The notes beneath the pieces were generated by a model. It worked only from the letters and a program-made list of their open reading frames with translations. It made no database searches and had not been told where the DNA came from. Both the position numbers and the translations under genes were made by a program. Positions 14,691 to 21,515 of a DNA stretch of 21,515 bases are shown here, one piece after another; positions within the stretch are counted from its first letter, which is position 1; each line of letters begins with the position of its first letter. Origin of the DNA: RGEC01 sp964626685 (lineage in GTDB: Bacteria > Bacteroidota > Bacteroidia > NS11-12g > UBA955); contig CAZVJY010000025.1 in the NCBI GenBank assembly GCA_964626685.1, positions 1 through 21,515 of the forward strand, read 5' to 3'.

Positions 14691-15985
14691 TAGCTTTGGG
14701 TCCAGTTGGCTTTGTCCATCTGGCTCATCTGCCAGGGCGCACCGTTGTTTTCCAGGTTGGTAAACATGTTGTTCAGCTCAGCGGGTGCAGCGCTCTTTTC
14801 CATTACCTGATATTGGCGCATCTGAACAATAATATCTACCGGATTGATATTCACCGGACAGGCTTCGGCACAGGCATTGCAGGTGGTGCAGGCCCAAAGT
14901 TCTTCGGCAGAAATGTAGCTGTGCAGGTCTTTATCATCGGTTGTGCCCGCATCCAGATTTCGTCCCACCTCTTCCAGGCGGTCGCGGGTATCCATCATGA
15001 TTTTGCGCGGACTGAGTTTTTTGCCGGTCAGGTTTGCCGGGCAAACGCTGCTGCAGCGTCCGCATTCCGTACAAGTGTAGGCATCCATCAGGTTTTTCCA
15101 GGACAGATCCTGCACATCCCGAACACCAAATCCGGCGGGGGGTTCATAGCCTTCGGGGGGTGTGGCAGAAGGGTCCATCATCAGTTTTACCTCAGTGCTA
15201 ACGCTTTCCATATTGGCGAATGCGCCCTTGGGTTTCAGCGGGGTGTAATACACGTTGGGAAAACTCATGATAATATGCCAGTGTTTACTGTAAGGAACGT
15301 AGTTTAAAAACAACAAGATACCGATGAAATGGAACCACCAGGCACCGCGTTCGGCAATCACCAAAAATTCATTACTGAAGCCCTCCATAAGCGGAACCAG
15401 ATACTGACTCACCGGAAAACTGCCTGCCTGGGTATAATGTTCCGCACCGCGTGACTGCAAAATCTGGTCTGCTGCATTCATTTTTAGCAGAGCAGCCATT
15501 AAAACGATTTCAACGATTAGAATAGTGGTAGCATCTTTTATCGGCCAGCCTTTGAGTTCTGGTGCATTCAAGCGTGGCACTTTTACTACAAAACGGCGGG
15601 CGAGGAAAACCACGCAGGCAACCAGTACCAGCAAGGCGAGAATTTCAAAAAAACCGATTGCCACATTGTATAGTCCACCCATGAAGGAAAACAGGCGGTG
15701 TGTACCCAAAAGTCCGTCCAGCAATATTTCCAGTACTTCGATATTGATAAGCACAAAACCCAGGTACACAAACAAGTGAAACACGAAGGCAACAGGTCGT
15801 TTGGCCATCTTGCTTTGTCCCATGGCCACCCAAAACATTTGTTTCCAGCGTGCTGCCGGATTGTCTGAGAGGTCTATGTCTTTCCCCAAAAGGATGTTTC
15901 GGCGTATAAAACGAACCCTACCTGCAAAAAACCAAACTCCGGCTCCGAGGCATAGGGCAAAAAGGATTTGAGAAATCCACTGCAT
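14690..15985 (-). CDS. Membrane-bound Fe-S oxidoreductase (HdrC/GlpC-like with cytochrome-b-like N-terminus)
   Basis: A 431-residue protein. The N-terminal half has hydrophobic helices near 3-21, 64-88, 106-130, 152-169 and 213-231 with histidines at 70, 219 and 236 that could bind haem, as in NarI-like domains. The C-terminal half has two [4Fe-4S] ferredoxin motifs: C305-xx-C308-xx-C311-xxx-C315-P and C366-xx-C369-xx-C372-xxx-C376-P. The layout fits an electron-transfer subunit linking the quinone pool to a cytoplasmic partner. The usual partner, a cysteine-rich CCG-domain HdrB-like protein, is not found next to it; instead sugar-nucleotide genes follow with a one-base overlap. A one-mismatch -7 box (TATTTTCG, 15991-15998) lies five bases before the ATG. 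Confidence 0.88.
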   Translation of the reverse strand: MQWISQILFALCLGAGVWFFAGRVRFIRRNILLGKDIDLSDNPAARWKQMFWVAMGQSKMAKRPVAFVFHLFVYLGFVLINIEVLEILLDGLLGTHRLFSFMGGLYNVAIGFFEILALLVLVACVVFLARRFVVKVPRLNAPELKGWPIKDATTILIVEIVLMAALLKMNAADQILQSRGAEHYTQAGSFPVSQYLVPLMEGFSNEFLVIAERGAWWFHFIGILLFLNYVPYSKHWHIIMSFPNVYYTPLKPKGAFANMESVSTEVKLMMDPSATPPEGYEPPAGFGVRDVQDLSWKNLMDAYTCTECGRCSSVCPANLTGKKLSPRKIMMDTRDRLEEVGRNLDAGTTDDKDLHSYISAEELWACTTCNACAEACPVNINPVDIIVQMRQYQVMEKSAAPAELNNMFTNLENNGAPWQMSQMDKANWTQS

Positions 15986-16009
15986 GTGTGCGAAAATACA
16001 GAAAATGGG

Positions 16010-16951
16010 TTACAAAGCAGGCAAAGTGCTGCGGGTTTGTCTGTATTCCTCCATCATTTCCCGCACAATGTCGCCTGCAGATTTAATCTGATGTATGAAT
16101 GCACTTACCTGCCCGATCTCCAGTTCTCCTTCATGCATATCGCCTTCAAACATGCCTTTTTTAGCCCTTCCGCGGCCCAGCAGGGCAGCCAGTTCTTCAG
16201 GTGAGGCATCTTTGCCGTAGGCTTCCATTACATCGTTGAAAAACTTATTCTTTAGCAAACGGACAGGTGTGAGTTCTTTAAGGGTAAGCTGTGTATCGCC
16301 GTCTCCGGCATGCAGGATGGCTTGTTTAAAACTTGCATGTGCGGAACTTTCCTCGCTTGCGGCAAAGCGGCTACCCACCTGTACGGCTTCGGCGCCCAGG
16401 CAAAATGCGGCGGCCATGGCTTTTCCGGTGCTGATGCCGCCTGCGGCAATCAGTGGCAGGCGGCAAACCTCGCGCACCATGGGAATCAAACACAGTGTAG
16501 TGGTTTCTTCGCGCCCGTTGTGTCCACCTGCCTCAAAGCCCTCTGCCACAATGGCATCCACGCCCACAGTTTCGCATTTTTTGGCAAATTTGGTATTGGC
16601 CACCACGTGCACCACGGTAATGCCGCGCTCTTTCAGCCAGGATGTCCAGGTCGCAGGGTTTCCGGCGCTGGTAAAGACGATTTTCACGCCTTCTTCGGCG
16701 ATGATGTTCATATGCTCCTCAATGTTGGGATAGAGCAAGGGCACATTTACCCCAAATGGTTTATGGGTATGGGCTTTGCACTGGCGTATATGATGCCGCA
16801 GCACATCCGGATACATGCTGCCGCTGCCAATCAGGCCCAGTCCGCCGGCATTGCTCACGGCAGAAGCCAGTTCCCAGCCACTGCACCAGATCATCCCACC
16901 CTGAATGATGGGAAATTCTATGCCCAGAAGCCGGGTAATGCGGTTTTCCAT
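16010..16951 (-). CDS. FMN-dependent NMO/FabK-type flavoprotein (nitronate monooxygenase or enoyl-ACP reductase II)
   Basis: A 313-residue TIM-barrel flavoenzyme. Visible family features are the N-terminal FPIIQGGM (13-20), SNAGGLGLIGSG (33-44), FGVNV (66-70), the catalytic-type histidine H144 in EGFEAGGHNG (138-146), the FMN-phosphate segment AAGGIS (169-174) and VGSRF (192-196). Nitronate monooxygenases and FabK share this fold and are hard to separate by motif. The length and the position of the histidine (H144, as in pneumococcal FabK) lean slightly to FabK, but no fab gene is adjacent. It starts one base after the pyrF stop and is clearly co-transcribed with it. Confidence 0.82.
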   Translation of the reverse strand: MENRITRLLGIEFPIIQGGMIWCSGWELASAVSNAGGLGLIGSGSMYPDVLRHHIRQCKAHTHKPFGVNVPLLYPNIEEHMNIIAEEGVKIVFTSAGNPATWTSWLKERGITVVHVVANTKFAKKCETVGVDAIVAEGFEAGGHNGREETTTLCLIPMVREVCRLPLIAAGGISTGKAMAAAFCLGAEAVQVGSRFAASEESSAHASFKQAILHAGDGDTQLTLKELTPVRLLKNKFFNDVMEAYGKDASPEELAALLGRGRAKKGMFEGDMHEGELEIGQVSAFIHQIKSAGDIVREMMEEYRQTRSTLPAL

Positions 16952-16952
16952 A

Positions 16953-17768
16953 TCAATGCTTGATTTTTTTCAGGTGTTCGGCCATTTCAGCCTGCAACTT
17001 TTGGGCTTCGGTGGCAGCAGCCTCAGCAAAATCTTCGCCTGAAGAGGCATATAGAATCCCGCGTGAACTGTTTACGAGCAATCCCGCATCTTGGTTCAGT
17101 CCGGCATGGCTGATATCAGCCAGGCTACCACCTTGTGCACCCACACCGGGTACCAGCAGAAAATGATCGGGAATTATTTTGCGTATGTCAGCTACATAAT
17201 CAGCGCGTGTGGCGCCCACCACAAACATCAGGTTGTCTGGGTTTCCCCATTTGCAAACCGTATCTATAACGCGTTCATAGAGCTTTTTGCCTTCATACGC
17301 ATTCATCTGAAAATCCGCATGGCCGGGATTGCTGGTCAGTGCGAGGCAAATGATCCACTTGTCTTTGAACTCCAGAAAGGGGCGCAGGCTATCTTCTCCC
17401 ATATAAGGTGCCACGGTTACGGCATCAAAATTCAGGGTTTCAAAAAAGGCCCGGGCGTACATGGTACTGGTATTTCCAATATCGCCGCGCTTGGCGTCGG
17501 CAATGCGAAAAACGGATGATGGCAAATAATCCAGGGTTTGTTCCATCCATTCCCAGCCGCGGGCTCCGTACTGCTCATAAAACGCCGTATTGATTTTATA
17601 GGCTGCGCTGTAAGGCAGGGTGGCATGGATAATTTGGCGGTTAAATTCCACCATGGCATCACCATTTTTAGGCAAATGCAGGGGCAGTTTTCCCATTTCA
17701 GTATCCAGGCCTGTGCACAGGTAGCTGTGCTTGGAAAAGATTTGGTATACCAGTTCTTCGCGTGTCAC
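16953..17768 (-). CDS. pyrF: Orotidine 5'-phosphate decarboxylase (type 2)
   Basis: A 271-residue enzyme that makes UMP, the last step of de novo pyrimidine synthesis. The catalytic motif is DAKRGDIGNT with D91, K93 and D96; the phosphate loop is PGVGAQGG (207-214) and the late arginine is R236 in NSSRGI. The N-terminal SYLCTGLDTEMGKLP is typical of the long (type 2) family, whose members are near 270-280 residues. The start codon is GTG: no ATG lies upstream in frame, and the next ATG would delete conserved residues. A one-mismatch -7 box (TAACTTCG, 17773-17780) ends four bases before it. It heads a five-gene operon with gaps or overlaps of 1, 24, -1 and -4 bases. Confidence 0.95.
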   Translation of the reverse strand: MTREELVYQIFSKHSYLCTGLDTEMGKLPLHLPKNGDAMVEFNRQIIHATLPYSAAYKINTAFYEQYGARGWEWMEQTLDYLPSSVFRIADAKRGDIGNTSTMYARAFFETLNFDAVTVAPYMGEDSLRPFLEFKDKWIICLALTSNPGHADFQMNAYEGKKLYERVIDTVCKWGNPDNLMFVVGATRADYVADIRKIIPDHFLLVPGVGAQGGSLADISHAGLNQDAGLLVNSSRGILYASSGEDFAEAAATEAQKLQAEMAEHLKKIKH

Positions 17769-17772
17769 GATG

Positions 17773-17780
17773 CGAAGTTA
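17773..17780 (-). promoter_or_regulatory. Candidate -7 promoter box of the pyrF operon
   Basis: The minus strand reads TAACTTCG, one base off TAnnTTTG, four bases before the GTG start. Its placement matches the perfect boxes found at other genes in the window. Confidence 0.4.
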
Positions 17781-17871
17781 CGGAGTATTTTCTATGTGGG
17801 GTATGGTCAAATTCTTCGTCATTTTTAGACCATTATCGTTTACAACTTCTATAAAATTAAGGCTAAACAGG

Positions 17872-17879
17872 TATATTTG
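17872..17879 (+). promoter_or_regulatory. -7 promoter box of the T9SS-exported protein gene
   Basis: TATATTTG is a perfect TAnnTTTG and ends four bases before the ATG at 17884. No clear -33 TTTG is seen at 19-21 bases. A leaderless transcript is implied. Confidence 0.55.
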
Positions 17880-17883
17880 TTCT

Positions 17884-20800
17884 ATGAGGAAAATACTTGC
17901 CGCAATTATAGGTTTTTTCTGCAGTCCGCTTTTATCGCAGTTTGTGCAGATAGGCGAGGGTAATTTTCTGGGTACAAATGCAGGTCCGATGGTGGTCTCC
18001 ACAACTGCTGCCAATCACGGTTGCCGTTTTGCCTACATTTTTCCGGCATCGGTTCTGGGTAATTTAAAACATGCCGATACCATCGAGAGCATGGAGTTTA
18101 TGCGCAGCAGCGGTGCGGCTATTGGTACCGGAACACAATTTAAAATCTGGTTAAAAAATACCACGCGAAGTGATTTTGGGACCGGCAAAGTTTCCTTTTC
18201 TTCCGAAACAACCACGGCCACACTCGTCTACAATGCCGTTCCGGCTTTTGACCTTGGGTCCAATGATGGATTTTACCGGTTTCCGTTCTTGCTGCAAAAG
18301 TTTTTGTTTGATACTGCCAAGGGCAATAATCTGGTGGTTTTGGTTGAATACACCCAAAGTGTAGTGCAGCCGGGCATTGTAAACTGGTATTTTGAAGGTG
18401 CAGCCTCTGTTCCGGGATACACCAATAACCAAACAAAAAGCTTTACCGGCTGGCCGCTCGCCGATAGTCTGGCGGTGGCTTCCGAGTATCACCCTACAGT
18501 TATCTTCAATTACCCCCGCATTGATTTTGATGCAGCTGCGATAAAACTATACACGCTGGGTAAACTTCCGGTTCCATTAGGAAATCCTGACAGCGTAAAG
18601 CTTCTGGTGCGAAATGTAGGCAAGAAAAATCTCACCGGAGCAAAAATCAGAACCTATCTGAAAGTAGCTAATAGCAATCTGGACAGCATGCTGTTTTCAC
18701 TGGGCAGAGGTAACCAGGCATTTATCAATTTGCCAAGCTTGAATCCTTCCAAAAAAGGATTGGACACGGTATTTGCCATAACTGTAGATAACAATGCCAT
18801 TAACAATACTGCCCGCAGCTACCGTCTTAATAACGAGAACATATACAGTTACCGTGATATTACCCAATCGCCCGGCCCCGGTGGTATTGGGTTTAACAAT
18901 GCTACCGGTGATTTTGTAGCCCGTTTTTTTTCCAATAACAGCAAAGCCATTAATCAGATAACGGTGTCGTTTGCCGCTGCCGGAAGGTCCTTCAGGCTGG
19001 GGATTTGGGATAACAGCGGCAGAAACGGACGTCCCGGAAAACTCCTTTACCAAAGCAACCTGCTGACTACGATAGCGGGAAATTATATTCTTGATTTGCC
19101 ATCGCCGGTATCGGTGAATGGTACATTCTATGTTGGAGTAAGGCAAATGGGTACTGCCAATGTGGCTTTTGGATACCAGGATGAAAATCCGGTTCGCCCC
19201 AATACCTTTTTTTATGCAACCCCCACAGGTGATACAAACTGGGTTGATTTTGCACCCAATGCGCCTTTTAAGTTTATGATTGAACCCCGATTGCAGGCTG
19301 ATACGGATATGGTGGCCGTGTCTGCAGATTTTCCTTTGGACAGTATTGACAGGTATACCATGGATACCATGGCTCCAAGAGGTACCATTGGTAACATAGG
19401 TGCAAAGGGTTTGAAGGATAGTTTCACCATGCGTTGTGTGATTGATTATTTCGGTAAAATAGTTTACAATGAGATCGTGAAAGATACCATGTCTGCAGGG
19501 AGACGCAGAACCTATACTTTCCCAAAAAAGTTCTATCCCCTGGATTTTGGCGAGCACAGGATGCGGATTATTGTTTCTGCCAAGGGTGATTTAATCAGGG
19601 ACAACGATACGGCTACCCGAAAGTTTTATGTGGGAGTTAAAAAGGATGTAATGGTTTCTTCGGTTTTTGATCCTTTCAGGAATGCTGTGTATGATTACGT
19701 TAAAGATACTGTTATGCCTACGGCTACCATTCAGAATCTTGGGTATGACAATACGGTATCCTTTGTTGCGAGATGCCGCATCAGCAAGGGCGGAAATGTC
19801 ATTTATAACCGGGCCGTAAATCTTAGTTTACCCAAGTTTCAAAGTAGAATTGTTACCTGGCCCACATACAGGTGTCTGGATACAGGTCAGTTGTCGTTCA
19901 CCTTTACCACAGAAATGCCGGGAGACAGGTTTCGCCCAAATGACACCCAGAAGTTGAATGTGTTTGTTATAAAAGCATATGATTTGGGTATTGACAGTGT
20001 GCTTTCGCCGGCGAAAAATGTGTTTTATTCTGTTGGGAAGCCTATTCTGCTTAGGCCCAGGGTCTATAATGACGGTGTGATTGGTGTAAGTGAAACGCGC
20101 CTCACGGTACGAATCAGTTCAGCCTATACCCCAACAGTGTTTGTCGATACCCTTGTTTATCCGCTGGGAGGGAAGGACGGCTATCCGGTGAACATGCCGC
20201 GTTCTTTCATACCTCAGAGAAGAGGTTTTTACAGGGCAGTTTTTAAGGCATATTTTGCCCAGGATTATGTGCGCGGAAACGACAGTTTAGTGCAGGATTT
20301 TTTTGTCGGAATTCCCTACGACTACAGTGCTGTTTCTGTGAAATACCCCACAAGTAAAGATACCTTACTTATAGGGACCGGTCCTTTTGCCCCTGTTATG
20401 AGAATTGCCAACCTGGGTTTTGTAAAGAATACCGATCCGGTGCCTTTCGTTTGTCAGGTGTGGTTTGGTGGTAAACGGATATATCAGGATATAAAGACCA
20501 CTACGTTGGATACCAGTCAGGCTCTGGATTTTAATATGTTCAAAACGTTGAACCCCATCAATGCCGGAACGTATAATGTAATTGCCTACACCAATTATGC
20601 ATCGGATGTGAACCGTAAAAACGACACAGCCCTTGCTACATTTACCGTTGTGGTGGGTAAAGATGCAGGTGTTCTTAGTATAGATACTCCGTTTGTGGGT
20701 CAAAAGCTGTATGCGCGGGAAACCTTCTTTGACGTTCATGCCATTATCGGTTCCAATGCAAAGCAGGCCCTGGGTCCGCTTCGCACTACCGCTGAAGTGC

Positions 20801-21515
20801 TGGGTAAGAACAATACTATTGTTAGTCAGGCTTTTCGTTTTGACACATTAGTCCTGGCCAAAGTTGAGAAAAGTATTGTGCTTAAAGATCTCACCCTGCC
20901 TGATTCCGGTGATTTTACCCTGCGTGTGAGAATCAGCAGTTCTGAAGATCAGAATCCGCTGAATGATACGTTTATCATTAGCATTCGCGGTGTGAGGCGG
21001 CATGACGTGGCTTGGATGGCATTTGAAACACCGCTGCAAGGGCAGCGCCTATTGAATACAACGGGCAATGCTAAACTAAGGGCAAAGCTGGTTCAGGTGG
21101 GAGAAGATACCACCGCTTACAATGGCAAGGCTATTTTCCGGGTACTTGATAGCAGCAGCGGAACCGCCATCTTTAAGGATACCGGTATTTTCACCGGCCT
21201 GCGCAAAGGAACTGCATTGTCTGCAACCTCTTCCAAAGTATTTCCGTTTGTGATTGCGGGCAGTTTCCGTGCCGATGCCGTGCTGGAGCGCTTTACGGAC
21301 CTTTTCCCAGAGAATGATACGTTAAGAACCCATTTTAGGATTGTTTACAATGCCGTAAGTTCTCTGCCCAATATTGAGTTTATGCTGTATCCCAATCCGG
21401 GTAACGATCGTTTGATGGTTTCAACCAAGGAGCCCATTGAATCCATGCTGCTACGCGATTTGTCGGGTAAGTTAATCCAATCGGAATTGGGCGCCGGACC
21501 GTATTCCACCCACAC
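17884..21515 (+). CDS. Large T9SS-secreted repeat protein, 3' end cut off by the window
   Basis: The frame is open from the ATG at 17884 to the window end (1210 codons, no stop). It starts with a signal peptide (MRKILAAIIGFFCSPLLS). Residues about 20-215 look like a beta-sandwich common in Bacteroidota surface proteins. Residues 216-320 form a CARDB/Ig-like domain (LLVRNVGKKNLTG). Residues 330-470 form another sandwich-like module (FRLGIWDNSGRNGRPGKLLY, FYVGVRQMG). Then come tandem Ig-like repeats of about 113 residues, each with a P-x-A/V-x-N-x-G-type strand and closing with an NDT/NDS motif at residues 574, 686, 799, 913, 1027 and 1144. From about 1160 the T9SS type A sorting domain begins (FMLYPNPGNDRLMVS, LLRDLSGKLIQ). 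It is probably a surface or released adhesin-like or structural protein; the ligand is unknown. It diverges from pyrF. Confidence 0.93.
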   Translation, partial: MRKILAAIIGFFCSPLLSQFVQIGEGNFLGTNAGPMVVSTTAANHGCRFAYIFPASVLGNLKHADTIESMEFMRSSGAAIGTGTQFKIWLKNTTRSDFGTGKVSFSSETTTATLVYNAVPAFDLGSNDGFYRFPFLLQKFLFDTAKGNNLVVLVEYTQSVVQPGIVNWYFEGAASVPGYTNNQTKSFTGWPLADSLAVASEYHPTVIFNYPRIDFDAAAIKLYTLGKLPVPLGNPDSVKLLVRNVGKKNLTGAKIRTYLKVANSNLDSMLFSLGRGNQAFINLPSLNPSKKGLDTVFAITVDNNAINNTARSYRLNNENIYSYRDITQSPGPGGIGFNNATGDFVARFFSNNSKAINQITVSFAAAGRSFRLGIWDNSGRNGRPGKLLYQSNLLTTIAGNYILDLPSPVSVNGTFYVGVRQMGTANVAFGYQDENPVRPNTFFYATPTGDTNWVDFAPNAPFKFMIEPRLQADTDMVAVSADFPLDSIDRYTMDTMAPRGTIGNIGAKGLKDSFTMRCVIDYFGKIVYNEIVKDTMSAGRRRTYTFPKKFYPLDFGEHRMRIIVSAKGDLIRDNDTATRKFYVGVKKDVMVSSVFDPFRNAVYDYVKDTVMPTATIQNLGYDNTVSFVARCRISKGGNVIYNRAVNLSLPKFQSRIVTWPTYRCLDTGQLSFTFTTEMPGDRFRPNDTQKLNVFVIKAYDLGIDSVLSPAKNVFYSVGKPILLRPRVYNDGVIGVSETRLTVRISSAYTPTVFVDTLVYPLGGKDGYPVNMPRSFIPQRRGFYRAVFKAYFAQDYVRGNDSLVQDFFVGIPYDYSAVSVKYPTSKDTLLIGTGPFAPVMRIANLGFVKNTDPVPFVCQVWFGGKRIYQDIKTTTLDTSQALDFNMFKTLNPINAGTYNVIAYTNYASDVNRKNDTALATFTVVVGKDAGVLSIDTPFVGQKLYARETFFDVHAIIGSNAKQALGPLRTTAEVLGKNNTIVSQAFRFDTLVLAKVEKSIVLKDLTLPDSGDFTLRVRISSSEDQNPLNDTFIISIRGVRRHDVAWMAFETPLQGQRLLNTTGNAKLRAKLVQVGEDTTAYNGKAIFRVLDSSSGTAIFKDTGIFTGLRKGTALSATSSKVFPFVIAGSFRADAVLERFTDLFPENDTLRTHFRIVYNAVSSLPNIEFMLYPNPGNDRLMVSTKEPIESMLLRDLSGKLIQSELGAGPYSTH

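Noticed and set aside
17803..17833. Inverted repeat ATGGTC/GACCAT between pyrF and the T9SS gene
   Set aside because: A six-base stem with a 19-base loop and no T run is too weak to call a terminator or operator.
18697..19557. 286-codon antisense frame inside the large T9SS gene
   Set aside because: It lies wholly opposite a convincing coding frame with signal peptide, repeats and sorting domain; its product (many Ile/Gly/His, no domain) looks like a reverse-strand shadow and no -7 box precedes it.
1..21515. CRISPR array, insertion sequence or phage module
   Set aside because: No regularly spaced short repeats with unique spacers, no transposase or integrase motif and no phage structural gene was seen anywhere in the window.

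Overview
The window looks like a piece of a Bacteroidota genome, probably a Chitinophagales/Sphingobacteriia-like lineage and probably a metagenomic or draft scaffold. The evidence is: a long secreted protein ending in a type IX secretion (T9SS) sorting domain; a FISUMP-domain protein; Bacteroidota -7 promoter boxes (TAnnTTTG) just before many start codons; almost no Shine-Dalgarno sequences; and lipoproteins with Bacteroidota-style signals. A run of exactly 100 N at 242-341 is an assembly gap.

Layout. Positions 1-50 are the 3' two thirds of an initiator tRNA-Met, followed by a rho-independent terminator. Positions 90-564 hold no gene but contain a repeat family of about 75 bp cores (three copies seen, one spacing of 131 bp) interrupted by the gap. 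A 17-bp end of this repeat is found inverted directly at the tRNA 3' end. On the minus strand follow cysS-miaE (tRNA charging and tRNA modification), a secreted lipoprotein alpha/beta hydrolase, two overlapping paralogous membrane fatty-acid desaturases, and a VIT/CCC1-type metal transporter. Positions 6819-7180 hold the frameshifted remnant of a histidine kinase ATPase domain. A more AT-rich block (7284-10625) holds a divergent pair: a secreted MORN-like/FISUMP protein (-) and a membrane-anchored protein (+) with an HTH-like N-terminus, one transmembrane helix and a periplasmic six-blade Kelch propeller.

Next come a di-haem cytochrome c peroxidase-type lipoprotein (-), a 51-residue two-helix membrane protein (+), and a TetR regulator (-) whose -7 box overlaps a likely operator. 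Positions 13111-17768 carry a tightly packed minus-strand operon: pyrF, a FabK/NMO-type flavoprotein, a membrane Fe-S protein, a WbpD-like sugar N-acetyltransferase and galE. Divergent from pyrF, a very large T9SS-exported protein (at least 1210 residues, with tandem repeats of about 113 residues) runs off the right end.

Most of the content is housekeeping or envelope biology. The less expected items are the tRNA-linked repeat, the Kelch membrane regulator with its divergent secreted partner, the systematic placement of -7 boxes 4-9 nt before start codons (implying leaderless mRNAs), and a cluster of near-match DnaA boxes at 12931-13058. No CRISPR array, insertion sequence or recognisable defence system was seen.
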